Of a stretch of DNA of 5,412 nucleotides, positions 1 through 5,412 are shown one piece after another (position 1 is the stretch's first letter; every line of letters starts with the position of its first letter). The position numbers and the translations under genes are program-made. Under the pieces are notes generated by a model. That model was not told the origin of the DNA, searched no databases, and saw only the letters and a program-made list of their open reading frames with translations. This DNA comes from F-183 sp036502165 (GTDB lineage: Bacteria; Acidobacteriota; Terriglobia; Bryobacterales; Bryobacteraceae), in assembly GCA_036502165.1 (NCBI GenBank), contig DASXZC010000603.1:1-5412 (forward strand), in the 5' to 3' direction.

Positions 1-261
1 TCTTCGGTGATGACATTTCCGGAAAAAGACGGCGTACTGAGCTCGGTCGATTGGCAACTGCAAACCATGACGTTCACCGCGACGGCGAAGACCGAGGAAC
101 TCAGTTTCTTCGCGGTCGGCCCCTCGGGAGCTCCGCCCTTCGGCCTGATCGACGGCGTCCAGTTGTATCAGAACGCGCCTGAGCCTGCCTCGCTGACGAT
201 GATGGCCTTCGGGGGCCTCGTTTTGCTCGGTGGCGCCCGCCACCGGCGACGGCGCAAGTAA
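1..261 (+). CDS. PEP-CTERM sorting-domain protein, C-terminal fragment
   Basis: The reading frame is open from the first base and ends at TAA 259-261. The gene therefore starts upstream, and the GTG/ATG at 7-12 are probably internal codons. The visible 86 residues end in a classic PEP-CTERM tripartite tail: the motif PEP (codons 178-186), a hydrophobic stretch (LTMMAFGGLVLLGG) and a basic end (RHRRRRK). In known systems this tail anchors an exported protein in the membrane until an exosortase (EpsH/XrtA type) processes it, often in bacteria that make exopolysaccharide. The part before it (FTATAKTEELSFFAVG, then PPFGLIDGVQL) looks like the last beta strands of an extracellular beta-sandwich of the kind often found in PEP-CTERM proteins. 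The exact domain family cannot be fixed from this fragment. No exosortase gene lies in the window. The sorting signal is secure; the function of the mature protein is unknown. Confidence 0.85.
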   Translation, partial: SSVMTFPEKDGVLSSVDWQLQTMTFTATAKTEELSFFAVGPSGAPPFGLIDGVQLYQNAPEPASLTMMAFGGLVLLGGARHRRRRK

Positions 262-294
262 AGATCCTGACGAGTCCAGACGATCTTCCCGGCT

Positions 295-300
295 GAAGGA
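295..300 (+). promoter_or_regulatory. Shine-Dalgarno of the desaturase-family gene
   Basis: GAAGGA lies 8 nt before the ATG at 309. It is a good match to the anti-Shine-Dalgarno consensus at normal spacing and decides the start of the downstream gene. It lies inside the 47-bp gap after the PEP-CTERM gene, where no convincing terminator is visible, so read-through from the upstream gene is possible. Confidence 0.7.
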
Positions 301-308
301 CCATCCCC

Positions 309-1166
309 ATGCCGACTCAATTCCTACATGGCCTGCCGCCGGTCGTTGTCGACTCGATCCGCATGTGCGCGTGGCTCGTCGTCCTGGTGGTGATCTTCGC
401 CCCGCTCGAGAAATTGTGGGCGCTCCACAGGCAGAAATTCTTTCGGAAGGCCTTCGGCGTCGACCTGATTTATTATTTCCTCAGCGGATTGGCGCCCCGG
501 CTGCTGTTGGTCATCCCCATGACAGTGGTCGCTGCGGTGATCCACCGCTTTGAGCCCGCCGGATTCTACTCCTGGGCAGCCGCACTTCCACTCGGGCTCC
601 GCATGGCCGCGGCAATGATTGTCGGAGAAATCGGCGGATATTGGGGACACCGCTGGTCGCACGCGATCCCGTTCCTGTGGCGCTTCCACGCCATCCACCA
701 CAGCGCCGAGGAGATGGATTGGCTGGTGAACTCGCGCGCCCACCCGGTCGACATGGTGTTCACGCGATTTTGCGCCCTCGTCCCGATGTACGTGCTCGGG
801 CTCGCACAGCCGATGTCCAGCCAGCTCGATCTGGTGCCGATCATCGTCTCGATCGTCGGAACGGCATGGGGATTTTTCATACACTCGAACGTCCGGTGGC
901 GCCTTGGACCTCTCGAGTGGATCATCTCGACGCCCGGCTTCCACCACTGGCATCACACCAACGATGGACCCGAAGTGACGAACAAGAACTTCGCGTCGAT
1001 GCTGCCCTGGGTCGACTGGTGCTTCGGAACCTTCCATCTGCCCGGCCGCGAATGGCCGGGGAAGTATGGGACGGATACCGAAGTCCCCGAGGATTTCGTG
1101 GGGCAGATCCTGTCGCCGCTGTCCTCCGGTCCCGATGAGGAGCCGAGCCCCGTGTCGTCCAACTGA
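309..1166 (+). CDS. Sterol desaturase / fatty acid hydroxylase superfamily membrane protein
   Basis: This 285-residue integral membrane protein has the histidine clusters of the fatty acid hydroxylase superfamily (ERG3/ERG25/alkylglycerol monooxygenase type): HRWSH at residues 114-118, HAIHH at 127-131 and HHWHH at 212-216 within a TPGFHHWHH context. A further histidine in NSRAHP (145) and one in IHSN (192) are typical of the family. These residues hold a di-iron centre that uses O2 to hydroxylate or desaturate a lipid substrate at the membrane face. Hydrophobic segments lie near residues 19-36, 52-78, 86-108, 152-168 and 174-191, with the histidine clusters between or after them. Length is normal for bacterial members. 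The ATG at 309 is supported by GAAGGA 8 nt upstream. The substrate cannot be read from sequence: sterol, hopanoid, fatty acid, carotenoid or ether lipid are all possible. The tail after about residue 262 is Ser/Pro/Glu-rich and probably unstructured. Family assignment is strong; the specific reaction is unknown. Confidence 0.92.
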   Translation: MPTQFLHGLPPVVVDSIRMCAWLVVLVVIFAPLEKLWALHRQKFFRKAFGVDLIYYFLSGLAPRLLLVIPMTVVAAVIHRFEPAGFYSWAAALPLGLRMAAAMIVGEIGGYWGHRWSHAIPFLWRFHAIHHSAEEMDWLVNSRAHPVDMVFTRFCALVPMYVLGLAQPMSSQLDLVPIIVSIVGTAWGFFIHSNVRWRLGPLEWIISTPGFHHWHHTNDGPEVTNKNFASMLPWVDWCFGTFHLPGREWPGKYGTDTEVPEDFVGQILSPLSSGPDEEPSPVSSN

Positions 1167-1216
1167 GAATACTGGACGTACCCGGACTCCCACTGCGCAC
1201 CACCCTCCGGATCGCT

Positions 1217-1222
1217 TATACT
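1217..1222 (+). promoter_or_regulatory. Possible -10 element in the gap before the PilZ gene
   Basis: TATACT matches the sigma-70 -10 consensus at five of six positions. It sits in the 171-bp gap between the desaturase-family gene and the PilZ gene, which is AT-richer than its surroundings and is the natural place for a promoter. No good -35 box lies 16-18 bp upstream (the best is CTGCGC at 1193-1198), so this is weak. A second AT-rich hexamer, TATAAG at 1274-1279, also lacks a clear -35 partner. Confidence 0.18.
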
Positions 1223-1337
1223 CGAAGGACGAAGCTTGGTTCCGGTACTCTATGCATCATTCGTACCACCGGTTATAAGAGCTTTTGGGCCTTTGTTCTG
1301 AGTAATGCTTTTGAATCGCTAGACCGATACAAAGTGT

Positions 1338-1712
1338 ATGTTGGATAGGCGTGTTGAAACAAGAATGCTCTGCGCGGACCTGGTCGACCTTCAGTGGAAG
1401 GACAAGACGGGCCGCAGCCGGAGATCGATCGCTAACCTCGAGGACATCTCGCTGTCCGGCGCCTGTCTGCAAGTCGACCGTCCCATCCCGCTGATGACCC
1501 CGATCCGCATCACGTATCCGAAAGGCGAATTAATGGCGAAGGTCAAGTATTGCGTGTTCCGCGAGATCGGCTACTTCCTGGGTGTGGAATTCGAAGAGGG
1601 TTGCCGCTGGTCGCAGCAGAGCTACAAGCCGCAGCACATGCTCGATCCGCGCCGCCTGGTGAACCGCACCATCAGCCGCACCTTCAAAGGCGCCGGGCCC
1701 GTCGCCAACTAG
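1338..1712 (+). CDS. Small PilZ-domain protein, probable c-di-GMP receptor
   Basis: This 124-residue soluble protein consists almost wholly of one PilZ-type domain. The two c-di-GMP-binding motifs are present: RxxxR at residues 5-9 (RVETR) and D/NxSxxG at 36-41 (DISLSG), with beta-strand-like stretches after them (ITYPKGELMAKVKYCVF, then IGYFLGVEFEEG at about 74-85). PilZ proteins bind cyclic di-GMP and pass the signal to a partner controlling motility, polysaccharide or other envelope functions. The C-terminal 35 or so residues, with the segment HMLDPRRLV, extend beyond the core domain and resemble a tail I associate with acidobacterial PilZ proteins; that is recollection, not a search. The start at 1338 is the only in-frame option that keeps RxxxR, because a stop at 1320-1322 lies just upstream and the next ATG (codon 10) would lose the motif. 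No Shine-Dalgarno is evident. No diguanylate cyclase or phosphodiesterase is in the window, so the output is unknown. Confidence 0.82.
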   Translation: MLDRRVETRMLCADLVDLQWKDKTGRSRRSIANLEDISLSGACLQVDRPIPLMTPIRITYPKGELMAKVKYCVFREIGYFLGVEFEEGCRWSQQSYKPQHMLDPRRLVNRTISRTFKGAGPVAN

Positions 1713-1743
1713 GCCCGTCTCAATCGTCAGAATACCTGAGAAA

Positions 1744-1762
1744 GTTGGGAAACTCGCCCAAC
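1744..1762 (+). repeat. Small inverted repeat (hairpin) upstream of the first permease
   Basis: GTTGGG at 1744-1749 and CCCAAC at 1757-1762 are perfect reverse complements separated by a 7-base loop. The hairpin lies 32 bp after the PilZ stop and 34 bp before the permease ATG. No run of T follows it, so it is not a convincing intrinsic terminator. It could be a weak terminator, an operator or chance; a 6-bp stem is not rare. Confidence 0.3.
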
Positions 1763-1781
1763 GGAATCGCGGTTGAACCCG

Positions 1782-1795
1782 TCTAACGTGTTCAT
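1782..1795 (+). promoter_or_regulatory. Leader of the first permease, matching the leader of the second
   Basis: The 14 bases before this ATG align without gaps to the 14 bases before the second permease ATG (4286-4299) at 9 of 14 positions, both beginning TCTA. In the second copy this stretch contains the Shine-Dalgarno AGGA; here the equivalent bases read AACG, so no clear ribosome binding site remains. The hexamer TAACGT (1784-1789) fits the TAnnnT pattern of a -10 element placed for leaderless transcription, but this is speculative. Confidence 0.35.
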
Positions 1796-4285
1796 ATGCG
1801 ATCACTACGGCTGGTGCTTCGAAATCTGCGCAAGTCCCCAGGATTCGCGATCTACACGATTCTTTCTCTGGCATTGGGAATCGGGGCGAACACGGCCCTG
1901 TTTTCCATCTTCGACGAAATTATCCTGAAGCCATTGCCCGTGGTCGAGCCGGACCGGCTGGTCGTCTTTCATTCAAAAGGCGTGAACTCGGGCAACATCT
2001 CGAGTGACAATTACGAAACCTCTTTCTCTTATCCGCTCTACCTCGACCTGGTCGAGAGACTCTCGACTGGCGCCGGTGCGCCGTTCGAGTCCATCTTTGC
2101 GCGCGCCGGAGGGAGCGTCAGCGTCGCAGGTGTCGGCGAGCCGGACGTCGCCTGGGCCGAATCGGTCACCGGCAACTTCTTCGACGGACTGGGCCTCAAA
2201 GCCGCCATCGGACGTCTCCTCAATCAGAATGACGACCTGAAGGAGGGCGCCAATCCCGTCGTAGTGGTGTCGTACGGCTATTGGAAGGAGCATTTCGGCG
2301 GCCGCGCGGACGTCGTCGGCCAGAAGTTGCTGATCGACAACCATCCGATCGAAATCATCGGCGTCGCCCCGGAAGGCTTCGACGGCATGATCACCGGCCG
2401 TGAACCGAAGCTCTATTATCCGCTCCATCTGAAGACCGTGCTGAGCACCGGCTTCGACGATCTCACCAACCGCCGCAGTGCATGGATCGACATCTTTGGG
2501 CGCCTGCGTCCTGGTGCGGCCATCAGCCACGCCGAGGCGCAAGCGGCTCCGATGTACCGCTCAATTCTCGAGGATGAGTTGCGGCAAATGAAGGGCCCGA
2601 GCGACAGGATGAAGCGCGAATTCACCGTCAAGAAGCTCGACTTCATTCCCGCCGGCCAGGGCATCAACGTCCTACGGAAGCGCTATGAGACGCAGCTCGC
2701 TTTCCTTCTGGGGATGGTCGGGCTGATCCTGCTGATCGCATGCGCGAACGTGGCCAATCTATTCACGGTGCGCGCCATCGGACGGCGCAAGGAAATGGCG
2801 GTGCGCGTGTCGATGGGCGCCACTCGATCCGCCATCGTCGGCCATTTGCTCGTCGAAAGCCTCGTCCTCAGCGTCCTGGGTGGAGTCGTCGCGACCGTGC
2901 TGGGCTATTGGATGGAAGCCGGTTTGACGTACTTCGTCTCGTCCGTCCAGCCCGGATTGCATTGGCACGCGCTCGTCTTCAACTTCGCTCTCGCCCTGGT
3001 GACGGCGCTCCTGTTCGGACTGGTTCCCGCCCTGCAGGCGTCGAATCCGGAACTGGCCACTACGCTCAAGGATGAAGGCGGCGCCGTTTCCGCCACCACC
3101 GCGCAGGGGCGCCTGCGACAGGCACTCGCGCTGGCTCAACTGGCGCTCGCGTTGACGCTCCTCACCGCTGCCGGACTCTTCGCCCGCAGCCTCGGGAATC
3201 TCCAGAACGTCGACCTCGGATTCAGCACCGACCACATCCTCACCTTCGAACTGTCGCCGTCCCTGATCGGCTACACGCCTGAACGGGCCCAGGCGCTGTT
3301 CCGGGATGTGCAAAAGCACCTCGAGGCGCTGCCGGGGGTTCAGCGCGCCGCGACCGTCCTCGATTTGCCGCTCGCCGGTTCGAATACGGTGTCGAACATC
3401 TCGATCGAGGGCTATAAGGCGGCTCCCGATGAGGAACTCGATACCCACATGAATGCGGTGTCGCCTGGTTATTTCGAAGCCATGGGGATTCGCAAAATCG
3501 CTGGCCGCACCTTCGAGGAACGCGATGGCGATAAGGCTCCAAAGGTCGCCATCGTCACCCAGTCGTTCTCCCGGAAATGGTTGAAAGGCGCAAGCCCGGT
3601 CGGCATGCATTTCGGTATGGGAGCCGGGCAGGGTACGAAGATCGACATCGAAATCGTCGGCATGGTCGCGGACCAGAAGACCGACGACCTACGCACGGAT
3701 CCTTACGAATATATCTACCGGCCGCTCGCCCAGGCCGCGCAGTCAAGAACCAGCGCGACCTTCGTCGTCCGTTCGACTGGCGACGAAAACGCGCTCGGAA
3801 CGGCAGTGCGGCAGGTCGTGCGGGAACTCGATGCCAATCTGCCCGTCCGCGGCTTGAAGTCGATGGCCGCGCGCAAGGCGCAAACGATGGGCGACGACAG
3901 GCTCATCTCGATCCTGACGGCCGCGTTTGGCGTACTGGCGACGATCCTGGCGGCGCTCGGGCTCTACGCGGTGCTCGCCTTCACCGTCGCGCAGAGGACC
4001 AAGGAAATCGGCATCCGCATGGCGCTCGGGGCGACGGAGAGCAGCGTTACGAAGCTGGTCCTCACCGGGATGCTGCGGGTGATGATCGGCGGCGTCATCA
4101 TCGGACTCATAGGCGCATTCGCGATCGGGCGCTGGGCGGAGTCGCTGCTCTACGGATTGAAGGGCTTCGATCCGCTGGTGATCGTCTCGGCCGTCGCGCT
4201 GTTGACGATCGTCGCCTTCGCCGCCGCTACATTGCCGGCGCGCCGCGCGGCCCGCACCGATCCTGTGACGGCGCTACGTCAATAA
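1796..4285 (+). CDS. ADOP-type (MacB/FtsX-like) duplicated orphan ABC permease
   Basis: This complete 829-residue membrane protein is made of two MacB-like permease halves. First half: a membrane segment at about 16-38, a large periplasmic MacB core-type domain at about 40-298, then an FtsX domain with membrane segments at about 300-323, 347-371 and 390-413. Second half: membrane segment about 440-464, periplasmic domain about 470-698, FtsX segments about 703-731, 752-778 and 795-813. The FtsX signatures are RRKEMAVRVSMGAT (330-343) and QRTKEIGIRMALGAT (733-747), and the protein ends in the typical PARRAARTDPVTALRQ. This layout, with no ATPase fused or adjacent, fits ADOP (acidobacterial duplicated orphan permease), a family of unknown function. 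MacB relatives drive export or mechanotransmission across the envelope rather than ordinary channel transport. The N-terminal cytoplasmic extension found on some ADOP proteins is absent. The start matches that of the paralogue downstream (MRSLRLVLRN against MTSLRLVFRN), which supports it despite a weak ribosome binding site. Confidence 0.93.
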   Translation: MRSLRLVLRNLRKSPGFAIYTILSLALGIGANTALFSIFDEIILKPLPVVEPDRLVVFHSKGVNSGNISSDNYETSFSYPLYLDLVERLSTGAGAPFESIFARAGGSVSVAGVGEPDVAWAESVTGNFFDGLGLKAAIGRLLNQNDDLKEGANPVVVVSYGYWKEHFGGRADVVGQKLLIDNHPIEIIGVAPEGFDGMITGREPKLYYPLHLKTVLSTGFDDLTNRRSAWIDIFGRLRPGAAISHAEAQAAPMYRSILEDELRQMKGPSDRMKREFTVKKLDFIPAGQGINVLRKRYETQLAFLLGMVGLILLIACANVANLFTVRAIGRRKEMAVRVSMGATRSAIVGHLLVESLVLSVLGGVVATVLGYWMEAGLTYFVSSVQPGLHWHALVFNFALALVTALLFGLVPALQASNPELATTLKDEGGAVSATTAQGRLRQALALAQLALALTLLTAAGLFARSLGNLQNVDLGFSTDHILTFELSPSLIGYTPERAQALFRDVQKHLEALPGVQRAATVLDLPLAGSNTVSNISIEGYKAAPDEELDTHMNAVSPGYFEAMGIRKIAGRTFEERDGDKAPKVAIVTQSFSRKWLKGASPVGMHFGMGAGQGTKIDIEIVGMVADQKTDDLRTDPYEYIYRPLAQAAQSRTSATFVVRSTGDENALGTAVRQVVRELDANLPVRGLKSMAARKAQTMGDDRLISILTAAFGVLATILAALGLYAVLAFTVAQRTKEIGIRMALGATESSVTKLVLTGMLRVMIGGVIIGLIGAFAIGRWAESLLYGLKGFDPLVIVSAVALLTIVAFAAATLPARRAARTDPVTALRQ

Positions 4286-4288
4286 TCT

Positions 4289-4292
4289 AGGA
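4289..4292 (+). promoter_or_regulatory. Shine-Dalgarno of the second permease
   Basis: AGGA (in the context TAGGATGG) lies 7 nt before the ATG at 4300 and just after the TAA of the first permease (4283-4285). This fixes the start and suggests translation in an operon with the first copy. An ATG at 4292-4294 is in another frame and overlaps the site, so it is not used. Confidence 0.65.
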
Positions 4293-4299
4293 TGGTCTT

Positions 4300-5412
4300 A
4301 TGACCTCTCTGCGGCTGGTGTTCCGGAATCTTTTGAAATCCCCGGGATTTGCGGTCTACACGATCCTCTCCCTCGCGCTCGGCATCGGTGCGAACACGGC
4401 GCTGTTTTCGATCTTCGACCAGATCATTCTGAAGCCGCTGCCGGTCGCAGATCCGTCGCGGCTCGTCGTGTTCCATTCCGAAGGCACGAATTCAGGCAGC
4501 GTTTCGAAGGACAACTACGAGAGCGTCTTCTCGTATCCGATGTACAGCGATCTGACCGCGAAGCTCACGGGCGCCGGAGGCGAGGCCGCGACGTTCGACG
4601 CCGTCATCGCACGCTGTGGCGCGCTCGGGCCGGAAGGCGGCGTCAGCATCTCAGGCATCGGCGAGCCGCAAATCGCCGGCGCGGATTCCGTCACCGGCAA
4701 TTTCTTCGACGGCCTCGGCCTGCAGCCCGCCATCGGACGCCTCTTCAATCAGAATGACGACAAGGTCGAGGGAGCGAATCCAGTACTGGTGCTGTCCTAC
4801 GGCTATTGGAAAGAGCATTTCGGCGGCCGTGCGGACATTGTCGGGCAGAAGCTGCTGGTGAATGATCATCCGATGGAGGTCATCGGCGTTGCGCCCGCCG
4901 GTTTCGAGGGGCTCGTCAGCGGCGCGAAGCCGGATCTCTATCTGCCGATCCACATGCTGCCGATTGTGAGTCCGGATTTTAAACACCTCAATGATCGGCG
5001 CACGCTGTTCATCAACGTCTTCGGCCGCCTCAAGGCGGATGCATCGATCGGCCGGGCGCAAGCGCAAGCGGCTCCTGTATACAAGGCCTTTCTCGAGGCC
5101 GAGTTGCGCGAGATGAAGAATCCGAGCGACAAGTTCAAGCGCGGCTTCACTGCGAAGAAGCTCGAATTCGTCCCCGCCGGGCAGGGCATCAATGTGATGC
5201 GGAAGCGCTATCAAACGCAACTTGCGTTCCTGATGGGCATGGTCGGCCTGATTCTTTTGATCGCGTGCGCAAACGTCGCGAATCTGTTCACAGTGCGCGC
5301 CATCGGACGCCGGAAGGAAATGGCCGTGCGTGTGTCGATGGGCGCGACCCGTGCGACTATCATTGGCCATCTGCTCGTCGAGAGCCTCGTCCTCAGCATG
5401 CTCGGCGGCATT
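4300..5412 (+). CDS. Second ADOP-type permease, tandem paralogue, truncated by the window end
   Basis: The frame is open for 371 codons from the ATG at 4300 to the last base with no stop, so the gene continues beyond the window; by homology about 450 or more further residues are expected. It aligns along its whole visible length with the preceding permease at about 70% identity (count by eye). It covers the first membrane segment (about 16-38), the first periplasmic MacB-like domain, the second membrane segment (GMVGLILLIACANVANLF) and the coupling segment RRKEMAVRVSMGAT, ending inside the next membrane helix. Relative to the first copy it has two small insertions, about 2 residues near position 95 and 5 residues at about 108-112 (ALGPE), close to a cysteine at 106 that the first copy lacks. 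The 14-bp gap to the upstream gene and the Shine-Dalgarno in it suggest co-transcription. Function is unknown, as for the family; no ATPase gene is visible. Confidence 0.92.
   Translation, partial: MTSLRLVFRNLLKSPGFAVYTILSLALGIGANTALFSIFDQIILKPLPVADPSRLVVFHSEGTNSGSVSKDNYESVFSYPMYSDLTAKLTGAGGEAATFDAVIARCGALGPEGGVSISGIGEPQIAGADSVTGNFFDGLGLQPAIGRLFNQNDDKVEGANPVLVLSYGYWKEHFGGRADIVGQKLLVNDHPMEVIGVAPAGFEGLVSGAKPDLYLPIHMLPIVSPDFKHLNDRRTLFINVFGRLKADASIGRAQAQAAPVYKAFLEAELREMKNPSDKFKRGFTAKKLEFVPAGQGINVMRKRYQTQLAFLMGMVGLILLIACANVANLFTVRAIGRRKEMAVRVSMGATRATIIGHLLVESLVLSMLGGI

Larger units (their letters stand above)
1782..5412 (+). repeat. Tandem gene duplication with 2504-bp period
   Basis: The segment 1782-2887 is repeated as 4286-5412, where the window ends; the repeat includes the short leader and the coding sequence. 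The start codons are 2504 bp apart. Similarity is strong at protein level and moderate in DNA, with differences mostly at third positions in the conserved parts, so this is an old duplication under selection and not a recent copy. There are no flanking repeats or transposase remnants that would show how it arose. Confidence 0.85.

Noticed and set aside
324..1193. Long open frame on the minus strand opposite the desaturase-family gene (289 codons)
   Set aside because: It is antisense to a gene with intact catalytic motifs. Its translation is rich in R, D, H and E with no recognisable domain, as expected for a shadow frame in GC-rich DNA.
1182..1210. CCGGA/TCCGG inverted repeat after the desaturase-family gene as a terminator
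   Set aside because: The stem is 5 bp with a 19-base loop and no T tract; likely chance.
1744..1762. Hairpin as an intrinsic terminator of the PilZ gene
   Set aside because: The stem is only 6 bp and is followed by ACGGAAT-type sequence rather than a T run, so a terminator call is not supported; kept only as an inverted repeat.
2759..3610. Minus-strand open frame of 283 codons inside the first permease
   Set aside because: Low-complexity, charged translation with no recognisable motif, fully antisense to conserved membrane-protein coding sequence.
3577..4290. Open frame of 237 codons overlapping the end of the first permease in another plus frame
   Set aside because: The product is dominated by Arg, Gly and Asp without a fold signature, and the overlapped frame is a conserved permease; shadow frame.
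4651..5370. Minus-strand open frame of 239 codons inside the second permease
   Set aside because: It mirrors a similar antisense frame in the first copy (1973-2542), which at first looks like conservation. The resemblance follows directly from the homology of the sense strands and the GC-rich codon pattern.
1796..5412. Permease pair called as macB, lolC or ftsX
   Set aside because: The internal duplication, length and lack of an ATPase domain or neighbour fit ADOP, not MacB (fused ATPase), LolC/E or FtsX; assigning those symbols would imply a function not shown.

Overview
The window most likely comes from an acidobacterium, probably near Solibacter/Bryobacter. The main evidence is the pair of very similar large permeases on the right. 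They match the architecture of ADOP (acidobacterial duplicated orphan permease), a lineage-restricted family that occurs in large paralogous sets. A PilZ-like protein of a type I associate with Acidobacteria, a PEP-CTERM protein tail and moderately high GC agree with this. The assignment rests on recognised protein families, not on a marker gene.

All five genes lie on the + strand. Left part (1-1166): the C-terminal end of an exported PEP-CTERM protein is followed after 47 bp by a complete, membrane-embedded sterol desaturase / fatty acid hydroxylase family enzyme with its histidine clusters intact and a good Shine-Dalgarno. Middle (1167-1795): a 171-bp, locally AT-richer gap precedes a small stand-alone PilZ-domain protein with both c-di-GMP-binding motifs. 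An 83-bp gap with a small hairpin follows. Right part (1796-5412): a complete 829-residue ADOP-type permease is followed after only 14 bp by a second one, which runs off the window end after 371 codons. The two copies are about 70% identical by eye and are clearly a tandem gene duplication with a period of 2504 bp.

The two permeases probably form an operon. No ABC ATPase gene is visible, as expected for ADOP proteins, so energy coupling would have to come from elsewhere in the genome. The left and middle genes have no evident functional link to the permeases beyond a shared envelope theme (exported protein, membrane lipid-type enzyme, second-messenger receptor, membrane permeases). I saw no RNA gene, CRISPR array, insertion sequence or tRNA. 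The most interesting points are the uneven divergence between the permease copies, the duplicated short leader whose ribosome binding site differs between copies, and the retained ATPase-coupling segments in proteins with no ATPase partner. I found no evidence of a wholly new system here.
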